A DNA stretch of 8,440 nt from an uncultured Beijerinckiaceae bacterium (GTDB lineage: Bacteria > Pseudomonadota > Alphaproteobacteria > Rhizobiales > Beijerinckiaceae), in contig CALMGA010000488.1 of assembly GCA_937863205.1 (NCBI GenBank), positions 1-8,440 on the forward strand. The letters run 5' to 3'. Within the stretch, counting starts at the first letter, position 1; each line of letters opens with the position of its first letter. Below, one piece after another: positions 1-4,996 of the stretch. The notes under the pieces were generated by a model. The model was given only the letters and a program-made list of their open reading frames with translations. It had not been told where the DNA came from and did no database searches. Made by a program: the position numbers and the translations under genes.

Positions 1-2
1 CC

Positions 3-938
3 TTTCCACCCGCCACCTCCGATTTCGCCGCGGCCGGGCAGGACTGGCTGCGCTACATCTCGACCGAGCGGCGGCTGTCGCCGCTCAGCCTCGACGCTTA
101 TGCCCGCGACCTCCGCCAGTTCGTCGCCTTTCTCGCCGACTACAACGGCGAAAGCCCGAGCCTGGCCACGATCGGCGCCCTCGCCGCGTCCGATGTCCGC
201 GCCTTCATGGCGCGGCGGCGGCAGGCGGGGGTGGGCAACCGCTCGCTCTTGCGCCAGCTCGCCGGCATCCGCTCGTTTGCCCGCTTCTGCGAGCGCATGG
301 GTCTGGCCAGCACCACCGCGCTCGGCGCGGTGCGCTCGCCCAAGCTGCCGCGCACCCTGCCCAAGGCGATCAGTCCCAAGCTCGCCAAACAAGTGGCCGG
401 CGGCGACGGCTTCGCCGGCGAAACCCGTCCGCCCTGGACGCTCGCCCGCGACACGGCCGTGCTGGCCCTGCTCTACGGCGCCGGCCTGCGCATTTCGGAA
501 GCGCTCGGCATCCACCGGCGGGACGCGCCGGTCGGCGGGACCGAGTCGGTCACCGTGATCGGCAAAGGCGCCAAGTTGCGTCAGGTGCCGGTGATCGAGC
601 CGGTGCGCCGGGCGGTCGAGCGATACATCGCCCTGTGCCCGTACCCGCTGTCCCCGGAGGGACCGCTGTTCCTCGGCCAGCGCGGCGGCCCCCTGTCGCC
701 GCGCTTGATTCAGCTCGCGGTGGAGCGGCTGCGCGGCGCGCTCGGCCTGCCTGACAGCGCCACGCCGCACGCGTTGCGGCACTCCTTCGCCACCCACCTC
801 CTGAGCCGGGGCGGCGACCTCCGCACGATCCAGGAGCTTTTTTTTTTTTATTATATGTCGACTACGGAGATCTACACGGCGGTCGACACGGCCCGCCTTC
901 TGCAAAGCTATCGAGCCAACCACCCGCGCGCCGGCTGA
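3..938 (+). CDS. xerC: Tyrosine recombinase XerC, 5' end outside the window, active-site motif altered
   Basis: Site-specific recombinase that, with XerD, resolves chromosome dimers at dif next to the division septum. The frame is open from base 3 to a TGA at 936-938, giving 311 residues; XerC is usually about 300-320, so only a few N-terminal residues are missing. The N-terminal SAM-like core-binding domain occupies roughly residues 10-100 (WLRYISTERRLSPLSLDAY). The catalytic domain shows the first Arg in GAGLRISEALG (codon 489-491), the Lys in GKGAKLRQVPV, the HALRHSFATHLLSRGGDLRT box, and the Tyr nucleophile in STTEIYTAVD. The end, HPRA, is typical of XerC. The oddity is at 837-857: where the family has QELLGHASLSTT this frame reads QELFFFYYMSTT. 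The second conserved His/Trp position is therefore lost, in a 19-base run of pure A/T. Length and frame are unchanged, so a sequence error is likely. XerC rather than XerD is favoured by the C-terminus; the family assignment is secure. Confidence 0.9.
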   Translation, partial: FPPATSDFAAAGQDWLRYISTERRLSPLSLDAYARDLRQFVAFLADYNGESPSLATIGALAASDVRAFMARRRQAGVGNRSLLRQLAGIRSFARFCERMGLASTTALGAVRSPKLPRTLPKAISPKLAKQVAGGDGFAGETRPPWTLARDTAVLALLYGAGLRISEALGIHRRDAPVGGTESVTVIGKGAKLRQVPVIEPVRRAVERYIALCPYPLSPEGPLFLGQRGGPLSPRLIQLAVERLRGALGLPDSATPHALRHSFATHLLSRGGDLRTIQELFFFYYMSTTEIYTAVDTARLLQSYRANHPRAG

Positions 939-940
939 GC

Positions 941-1090
941 CTATTTCGTCGTGGTGAGCCAGACCACGACGAAGCCGACGACGATAAGGGCCACGCTGGC
1001 GACGAGGACGTAGATCATCTTGGGCCTGTTGGTTCCCTGCTTGGCCTCGACCTGGTTGCGCTTGATGTCTGCGTTTGGATCCGAAACCAT
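941..1090 (-). CDS. Small single-span membrane protein, unknown function
   Basis: A 49-residue protein (MVSDPNADIK...) with a charged, basic N-terminal half (NQVEAKQGTNRPK) and one strongly hydrophobic segment at about residues 26-45 (IYVLVASVALIVVGFVVVW), ending in TTTK. This looks like a single membrane span near the C-terminus with the N-terminus probably cytoplasmic. I chose the ATG at 1088-1090, preceded by a purine-rich GGGGGCAGG stretch; a TTG at 1126 in the same frame would add 12 residues but has no better support. It converges on xerC with only two bases between stop codons, and its last codons form a perfect hairpin. I do not recognise the family. Short membrane proteins of this kind are often conserved in Hyphomicrobiales, but that is recollection rather than something shown here. 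Confidence 0.6.
   Translation of the reverse strand: MVSDPNADIKRNQVEAKQGTNRPKMIYVLVASVALIVVGFVVVWLTTTK
945..973. terminator. Perfect 11-bp inverted repeat at a convergent gene junction, possible bidirectional terminator
   Basis: TTCGTCGTGGT (945-955) and ACCACGACGAA (963-973) are exact reverse complements around a 7-base loop. The hairpin lies just after the xerC stop and inside the last codons of the small membrane protein on the other strand. Neither side has a T-run, so it is not a classical intrinsic terminator. Its position between two converging genes suggests transcript ending or 3'-end protection in both directions. Confidence 0.45.
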
Positions 1091-1190
1091 GTCGCGCCTG
1101 CCCCCGTCCGTTCTGGTTGACGCCAACTAAGACGTTCGACGGCGGTGCGAAAGGGCGGTGAAATGAAATAATCCGCGCATCGCATGTGCC

Positions 1191-1210
1191 TCGAAGGTGC
1201 GCGCCTTCGA
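1191..1210. repeat. 20-bp near-perfect palindrome upstream of the proline-rich gene
   Basis: TCGAAGG (1191-1197) and CCTTCGA (1204-1210) are exact inverted arms around TGCGCG; over the full 20 bases only one pair breaks symmetry. It lies 24 bases upstream of the EcfG-type -35 element at 1234. The symmetry fits a dimeric regulator site, but there is no direct evidence of binding and it could be chance in GC-rich DNA. Confidence 0.3.
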
Positions 1211-1233
1211 ACCGCTGGCCGCGCGGGCCAGGC

Positions 1234-1259
1234 GGAACCGCGCCGGTGAAGGCCACGTT
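1234..1259 (+). promoter_or_regulatory. EcfG-type general stress promoter (GGAAC-N17-CGTT)
   Basis: GGAAC at 1234-1238 is followed after exactly 17 bases by CGTT at 1256-1259, matching the EcfG promoter consensus known from Alphaproteobacteria. A transcript would start near 1266, about 20-25 bases before the ATG at 1290, with the Shine-Dalgarno AAGGAGG (1279-1285) well placed between. The cognate sigma factor is encoded in this window, so control of the downstream gene by the general stress response is likely. Confidence 0.7.
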
Positions 1260-1289
1260 GGCTTGGCCCGATCGTTCCAAGGAGGCATC

Positions 1290-1472
1290 ATGGACAGGCT
1301 TGAGGCTCAGCAAACTCCGCTCCCGATGCCGAGCAATGCGCCCGAGGCACCCCCGACGGCGCCGGTTCCCACCGCGCCGGTCGAAGAACCGGTGCCGCCC
1401 GCGCCGGCCCGCGAAGACCCCGGCGAGAGCGAGCCGACGCCGGGCGGTCCGCCCGCGCCGATGATCGCCTGA
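1290..1472 (+). CDS. Small proline-rich protein, probably stress-induced
   Basis: A 60-residue protein (MDRLEAQQTPLPMPSNAPEA...) built mainly from Pro, Ala, Glu, Val and Thr, with repeated APV/PVP/PPAP stretches and no hydrophobic span or signal peptide. It should be disordered and acidic. The start is well supported: AAGGAGG at 1279-1285 stands four bases before the ATG, the best ribosome binding site in the window, and a consensus EcfG promoter ends 30 bases upstream of the ATG. The frame is open further upstream (to 1197), but that would run through the promoter. I do not recognise a family, and low-complexity proteins of this kind give unreliable homology. The joint presence of promoter and ribosome binding site is the main argument that it is a real gene; membership of the EcfG regulon is inferred. 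Confidence 0.62.
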   Translation: MDRLEAQQTPLPMPSNAPEAPPTAPVPTAPVEEPVPPAPAREDPGESEPTPGGPPAPMIA

Positions 1473-1760
1473 GCGGGCAAGGGTCTGGCGCCGGCCACAT
1501 CTCGACGCTTGACCCTCGGGAACTCCGACGGGCAAGAACCCCGCCGTCAGGAACCCAGACCGGAAGGGCGAGTTTGGGCGTGGCAGTGACCTGCTTCGCT
1601 ATTCCCGGTGGAACGGCAACACCTTCGAGTGCGGTGCGATTTGCAAGCGTCGTGGCTGGGCGTAGGGATTTGAGCGTAGGACTTGGACCTGTTTCCGCCT
1701 CGGCCGGCATCCGATCGGATTTGGTTAAGCATCGTGCCGGAACACAGCAGCGAGGATCAC
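1473..1760. other. Intergenic region with four GGAAC motifs, no gene seen
   Basis: These 288 bases carry no convincing coding frame. GGAAC occurs on the plus strand at 1519, 1550, 1610 and 1739, far more often than composition predicts (about 0.3 expected). Only the copy at 1550 has a -10-like sequence at the right distance. No strong terminator follows the proline-rich gene. Confidence 0.4.
1550..1574 (+). promoter_or_regulatory. Imperfect EcfG-type promoter candidate for the yqjD/yqjE-like pair
   Basis: GGAAC at 1550-1554 is followed after 16 bases by AGTT (1571-1574), one mismatch from the CGTT -10 element. It faces the yqjD-like gene but lies almost 190 bases before its ATG, so the leader would be long. 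The match is suggestive only. Confidence 0.3.
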
Positions 1761-2207
1761 ATGGCAGACAGGCGCATCAACGAACATTCCCAGGACCTCG
1801 CGTCCGACCTCGCCGCCTTGCGCGATGACATCAGCAAGCTGACCGGCTCGGTCACCGATCTGCTGCGCTCGCGGGCGAGCGATGCCGGCGATCAGGCCTA
1901 CAGCCTGTTCGGCCAGGCGAAGGACCGCGCGTCGAGCCGCGCTTCCGACGCCCGGGACGAAGCGCAGCGTCGCGCCAGCCAGTTCCGTGATCGCATGTCC
2001 GGCCAGGCTTCCGACCTTCGCGACCGGGTTTCCGATCACGCGTCCGATGTTCGCGACCGCTTGTCGGGTCATGCCTCCGACGCGCAGGACCGGCTCGGTG
2101 CCTTCGGCTCGGACATCGAGGGCCGGATCGAGAAGAATCCGCTGACCGCCGTCGTCGTCGCCGGCATCGCCGGACTGCTGATGGGACTGTTGAGCCGCTC
2201 GCTTTAG
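1761..2207 (+). CDS. DUF883/ElaB-YqjD-like membrane-anchored protein with 11-residue repeats
   Basis: A 148-residue protein of the ElaB/YqjD/DUF883 type: a long charged amphipathic helix followed by one C-terminal, glycine-containing membrane span (about 127-145, NPLTAVVVAGIAGLLMGLL). In E. coli, members of this family are inner-membrane proteins induced in stationary phase and reported to bind ribosomes; the same role here is only inference. Residues 59-124 show an 11-residue period of the form ASDxRDRxSxx, with Ala at 61, 72, 83, 94 and 105 (Gly at 116) and Arg at 78, 89, 100, 111 and 122. The start is the ATG at 1761, preceded by GAGGA (1752-1756); an in-frame upstream ATG at 1683 lacks a good site and adds residues unlike the family. 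The stop TAG touches the ATG of the next gene, so the two are co-transcribed and probably translationally coupled. Order and type match E. coli yqjD-yqjE. Confidence 0.75.
   Translation: MADRRINEHSQDLASDLAALRDDISKLTGSVTDLLRSRASDAGDQAYSLFGQAKDRASSRASDARDEAQRRASQFRDRMSGQASDLRDRVSDHASDVRDRLSGHASDAQDRLGAFGSDIEGRIEKNPLTAVVVAGIAGLLMGLLSRSL
1935..2132 (+). repeat. Tandem 33-bp coding repeats (11-residue units) in the yqjD-like gene
   Basis: About six consecutive 33-bp units encode variants of ASDxRDRxSxx. The units are diverged at DNA level but keep Ala, Asp and Arg in phase. An 11-residue period matches three turns of a slightly underwound helix, as seen in right-handed coiled coils and surface-lying helices of apolipoprotein and LEA-like proteins. 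Confidence 0.65.
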
Positions 2208-2840
2208 ATGCTCGCTTTCCTCGCGAGGGTGGCCGGTGGCGCCGTTGCGCCGCTCGTCGACCGCGTGTCGGCCTTCGGTGCGAGCCTCGCGAGGAAACTC
2301 GTGCTGTTTCTCGTTGCGGGGGTCTGCTTCCTCGTGGTGCTTGCCGCGCTGACGATCGCGTTCGATCTGTGGATCGCCATGTTGGCCGGACCGATCGCGG
2401 GTGCGCTGGCGGTGGCTGGCGTTTACCTCGCCGTCGGCCTGCTCGCCGTGACTTTGGCGATGCGGGGCGATCGATCCGCGCAGGGCCGGGTGAAGGCTGG
2501 CGCGCGCGCCGAGGAGGAGTCGCAGGGGGACGAAGCGGCAGCCGGAGGCACGACGCGCAATGCGCAGATCGATCGCTTCATCGCGCCGATCCTCGGCATG
2601 CTTCAGAATCTCGGCCTGCGGCGCGAGCAACTCGCCGTTCTCGCCGGGGCCTCGATGGCGAAGCAGTTGCGCCCGCTGCCGCTCGTGGGAGTGGCGATCG
2701 TGGCCGGCTTCCTGGTCGGGCGGGTGTGGAAAGGCCGGGATGTCCTGCTCTCAACCGAACTCGTGACCACCCTGCTCGGCATGCTTGGTCTGTCCCAAAG
2801 CGCGAGAGAGGCCGCCGAGACCACGGATCAGGCCACCTGA
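2208..2840 (+). CDS. YqjE-like phage-holin-superfamily membrane protein
   Basis: A 210-residue membrane protein starting with an ATG directly on the preceding stop codon. Two adjacent hydrophobic spans at about residues 31-52 and 56-84 form a hairpin like the holin-3/YqjE family. A charged Glu/Lys/Arg-rich stretch follows (86-110). A C-terminal part (about 118-210) contains a third Gly-rich hydrophobic stretch (LPLVGVAIVAGFLVGRVW, 137-154) that resembles the membrane anchor of the preceding yqjD-like protein. E. coli YqjE is much shorter (about 134 residues), so the C-terminal third is an addition. The call rests on topology, on the neighbouring DUF883 gene and on the yqjD-yqjE order in enterobacteria; no catalytic motif exists to confirm it. 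Its role is unknown, perhaps envelope stress. It converges on phyR with an 85-bp gap in which I see no clear terminator. Confidence 0.55.
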   Translation: MLAFLARVAGGAVAPLVDRVSAFGASLARKLVLFLVAGVCFLVVLAALTIAFDLWIAMLAGPIAGALAVAGVYLAVGLLAVTLAMRGDRSAQGRVKAGARAEEESQGDEAAAGGTTRNAQIDRFIAPILGMLQNLGLRREQLAVLAGASMAKQLRPLPLVGVAIVAGFLVGRVWKGRDVLLSTELVTTLLGMLGLSQSAREAAETTDQAT

Positions 2841-2925
2841 GCCGCTCCGGCGCGGGCGGATCCAAACCTTGTTCTTCAAATCCCCGACCGATCGAACCGC
2901 CTCGGCTCATCGCCGGGGCAGACGG

Positions 2926-3735
2926 TCACATCGCGGTTTCTTCCTTGCGATGCGACTTGCGATCGAAGAACAAGGCTTGGCTGATCACAGCCTTGAGGCT
3001 GTCGACGCCGAACGGCTTGGTGATGAGAAACGCCGGCTCGGGCGGTGCGCCGGTCAGGAAGCGCTCGGGATAGGCGGTGATGAAGATCACCGGCACCGAG
3101 AAGGTGTCCAGGATCTGGTTCACCGCTTCGAGGCCTGAGCTTCCGTCGGCAAGTTGGATGTCCGCGAGAATCAGGCCGGGCCGTTCCTTGCCGACCGCGT
3201 CCACGGCCTCGGTATGGGTACGGGCGACGTTGACCACGCGGTGGCCGAGTTCTTCAACAAGGGTTTGCAGGTCGAGGGCGATGAACGGCTCGTCCTCGAT
3301 GATGAGGACGTCGGTCCGAATCTGGTTGGCGATCTCCTTGCCGGCGGCGTCGATCAGGCTGGCCGCTTCGACCGGCGTGCAATCGAGCACGCGCGACACT
3401 TCGCCGGTATCGAAGCCTTCCAACGAGCTCAGGAGAAAGGCGATGCGCGGCTGCAGCGAGATCGCTTCGAGGTTGCGGCGTGCCCCGTGCTCGTCGCCCG
3501 AAAGTTCGAGCTGGTCGGTGTGCTCGTTGATCGGCGACGACCGCCAGACCCGCAGGAAAGCCTTGTAAAGGGAGGCCCTGACGTCGCGGCCGGCGTCGAA
3601 GCCGGTCGGGTCGGCGACGATCGCCTCCAGGGTGGCAAGCACGTAGGCGTCGCCGCCAGCCTGATTGCCGGTCAGAGCGCGGGAGAACCGGCGGAGGTAG
3701 GGGATGTGAGAGGCAATGGCTTGTGAAACGGACAT
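2926..3735 (-). CDS. phyR: PhyR, anti-anti-sigma response regulator of the general stress response
   Basis: Master switch of the alphaproteobacterial general stress response. When phosphorylated, its sigma-like domain binds NepR and releases EcfG. The 269-residue protein has the diagnostic reversed order: an N-terminal sigma-like domain (about 1-135, MSVSQAIASHIPYLRRFSRALTG, with a sigma4-like part RIAFLLSSLEGFDTGEVSRVL) and a C-terminal receiver domain (about 141-258). Receiver residues are intact: acidic pair E147/D148 (IIEDEP), phospho-acceptor D192 (ILADIQLADG), T220 (FITAYPERFLTG, the family's FATGUY-type motif) and K240 (TKPFG). The ATG at 3735 is preceded by AAGAGGT four bases away. 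An EcfG-type promoter about 157 bases upstream faces this gene, implying positive autoregulation. It is divergent from nepR-ecfG. No cognate histidine kinase is present in the window. Confidence 0.97.
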   Translation of the reverse strand: MSVSQAIASHIPYLRRFSRALTGNQAGGDAYVLATLEAIVADPTGFDAGRDVRASLYKAFLRVWRSSPINEHTDQLELSGDEHGARRNLEAISLQPRIAFLLSSLEGFDTGEVSRVLDCTPVEAASLIDAAGKEIANQIRTDVLIIEDEPFIALDLQTLVEELGHRVVNVARTHTEAVDAVGKERPGLILADIQLADGSSGLEAVNQILDTFSVPVIFITAYPERFLTGAPPEPAFLITKPFGVDSLKAVISQALFFDRKSHRKEETAM

Positions 3736-3889
3736 CTAACCTCTTTCTTCAACGCGCACACGCCTTCGCAGCGCACATGCCTTCAACGCCCGGACGGCGT
3801 CAACGCGCAAATGATGCGAGGTCGTAAATGGCTCGAAGGTCCATCGCCGAAACGGCGCCACACCAAACTTCAACATTGTCAAGGGCAAG

Positions 3890-3914
3890 GCAACGCCGGG
3901 TGGCCTTGAGCGTT
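3890..3914 (+). promoter_or_regulatory. Weak mirrored EcfG-type element towards nepR-ecfG
   Basis: On the plus strand GCAAC (3890-3894) is followed after 16 bases by CGTT (3911-3914), one mismatch from the -35 consensus. It occupies the same DNA as the phyR promoter, because GGAAC and CGTT are partly complementary to each other. It could make the site bidirectional, but the nepR start is about 210 bases away and the symmetry may be incidental. Confidence 0.28.
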
Positions 3915-3916
3915 CC
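3892..3916 (-). promoter_or_regulatory. EcfG-type promoter driving phyR (GGAAC-N16-CGTT)
   Basis: On the minus strand GGAAC (3916-3912) is followed after 16 bases by CGTT (3895-3892), an exact consensus match. Transcription would start near 3885 and give a phyR leader of about 150 bases. EcfG control of phyR is known in relatives, so the site fits a positive feedback loop. Confidence 0.75.
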
Positions 3917-4126
3917 ATGACCGCCGAACAATTTCTGACTTGCCGTGGTGAGCGCGGCCTGCCAAATGGTCGCCAGCCAAGTTGGACGCCCGTCTACCAT
4001 AGTTCGCGAAAGAGTCTCTCACCGAAACGCACGTTTTCCGATCGGTTGTTGGATTGGAGAGACTTTGTTTCGAATTGAGTGCGAGGCTGCGTCGATCCCT
4101 CGTCGCAACAACACTGAGGTAAGCCT

Positions 4127-4321
4127 TTGTCGTCCCTTCGTGTCAAAAAAGCGGTCGCAAAACCCGACGTTTCCGACCAGATCGGCCGCCAGCTACGGAC
4201 CGTCTACAACGACATCCTTTCGCAGCCCGTACCCGATCGTTTCCTCGACCTTTTGAAGGATCTCGACGGACTCGCCGCTTCGGCACCGACTGCGCCGGTC
4301 CCGGTCAAGGTCGCGAAGTGA
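4127..4321 (+). CDS. nepR: NepR, anti-sigma factor for EcfG
   Basis: Small anti-sigma factor that holds EcfG inactive until phosphorylated PhyR captures it. The 64-residue protein contains the diagnostic NepR core at about residues 15-47, including IGRQLRTVYNDILSQPVPDR and then FLDLLKDLD, flanked by a Lys-rich N-terminus and an Ala/Pro-rich tail as is normal for the family. The start is an unusual TTG at 4127, chosen because GAGGT (4116-4120) lies six bases upstream and no ATG or GTG in frame precedes the core. The stop overlaps the GTG start of ecfG by four bases (GTGA), giving translational coupling that would keep anti-sigma and sigma factor in proportion. It is divergent from phyR. Confidence 0.95.
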   Translation: MSSLRVKKAVAKPDVSDQIGRQLRTVYNDILSQPVPDRFLDLLKDLDGLAASAPTAPVPVKVAK

Positions 4322-4971
4322 CAGGAGAACCCGCAAGAGCCGTGGAATCCGTCAAGCCCGTTGAATCCAAGGCCGTTGAGCCCATCAAGGAACGTCCCGC
4401 CGCCAGCGCGCAGATGAAGGCCGATCTGATCGCCGTCATTCCGAACCTGCGCGCCTTCGCCGTGTCCTTGTGCGGCAACCCCGACCGAGCCGACGACCTC
4501 GTCCAGGAAACGCTGGTGAAGGCGTGGAGCAACCTCGGCTCTTTCGTCGAAGGCACCAACCTGCCCGCGTGGCTGTTCACCATCCTGCGCAACATCTACT
4601 ATTCCGAATACCGCAAGCGCCGCCGCGAGGTCGCCGACACCGATGGTGCGATCGCCGCCAAGCTCGCCGCGGCGCCGGCCCAGCACGGGCATATGGATTT
4701 CCAGGACTTCCGCTCGGCGCTGCAGCGCCTGCCCATCGACCAGCGCGAGGCGCTGATCCTGATCGGGGCGTCGGGGCTCAGCTACGAGGAGGCGGCGAGC
4801 GTGTGCAATTGCGCCGTCGGCACCATGAAGAGCCGCGTCAACCGGGCGCGCAACCGCCTCGCCGACATGCTGTCGCTGCAAACCAGCGGCGAGTTCGGCA
4901 ACGAGGGCGATTGGCAGGCGATCGACCCCATCTTCCTCGGCCAGCGCTTCTCGCGCACCGGCAGCGAGTGA
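4318..4971 (+). CDS. ecfG: EcfG-family (ECF15) general stress sigma factor
   Basis: Directs RNA polymerase to general stress promoters (GGAAC-N16/17-CGTT). The 217-residue protein has a sigma2 region at about 36-103 ([50 protein letters not shown]) and a sigma4 region at about 129-181 ([43 protein letters not shown]). These closely match EcfG proteins. A 33-residue N-terminal extension is rich in Val, Lys, Pro and Glu, with a short imperfect repeat ([14 protein letters not shown]), and is probably disordered. The GTG start at 4318 overlaps the nepR stop and has AAGG (4307-4310) at suitable distance; another in-frame GTG at 4342 would shorten only the disordered part. fumC starts 25 bases downstream with no clear terminator, so read-through is possible. 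Confidence 0.96.
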   Translation: MTGEPARAVESVKPVESKAVEPIKERPAASAQMKADLIAVIPNLRAFAVSLCGNPDRADDLVQETLVKAWSNLGSFVEGTNLPAWLFTILRNIYYSEYRKRRREVADTDGAIAAKLAAAPAQHGHMDFQDFRSALQRLPIDQREALILIGASGLSYEEAASVCNCAVGTMKSRVNRARNRLADMLSLQTSGEFGNEGDWQAIDPIFLGQRFSRTGSE

Positions 4972-4996
4972 GGCTTTCCTTCAGGACCCTTCCGGA

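Larger units (their letters stand above)
3736..4126. other. phyR-nepR divergent intergenic region (391 bp)
   Basis: No gene is supported here. It contains a perfect EcfG promoter towards phyR, a weaker mirrored candidate towards nepR, and a direct repeat TCAACGCGCA at 3749-3758 and 3800-3809 within the phyR leader. Near nepR there is a palindrome AAACGCACGTTT (4025-4036) and two interleaved complementary pairs, AGTCTCTC/GAGAGACT (4013-4020, 4057-4064) and CGAAAC/GTTTCG (4023-4028, 4067-4072). The region is less GC-rich than its flanks, as expected for a control region. Confidence 0.5.

Noticed and set aside
838..849. Poly-T run read as an intrinsic terminator or an insertion-sequence scar
   Set aside because: It is not preceded by a stable GC stem at its edge, has no target-site duplication, and the protein register on both sides is unbroken.
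1683..1760. Earlier in-frame ATG for the yqjD-like gene
   Set aside because: The added 26 residues do not resemble the family, and the ATG at 1761 has a well-placed GAGGA.
1725..2630. 301-residue minus-strand open frame across the yqjD/yqjE-like pair
   Set aside because: It is a mirror of the repeat-containing plus-strand genes, which have proper start sites, family features and a stop-start junction.
2841..2925. Possible terminator between the yqjE-like gene and phyR
   Set aside because: Only weak 4-5 bp stems without T-runs are visible, which is not enough to call.
3749..3809. TCAACGCGCA direct repeats as a possible CRISPR or iteron array
   Set aside because: There are only two exact 10-base copies with no regular spacing or further units, too few for an array or an origin.
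3736..4000. Short minus-strand frames (60 and 66 residues) in the phyR leader
   Set aside because: They overlap the EcfG promoter and leader, have no ribosome binding site or recognisable features, and compete with the clear regulatory role of the region.
3945..4256. 103-residue plus-strand frame upstream of and overlapping nepR
   Set aside because: It runs out of frame into nepR, whose core sequence is unmistakable, and its composition looks non-coding.
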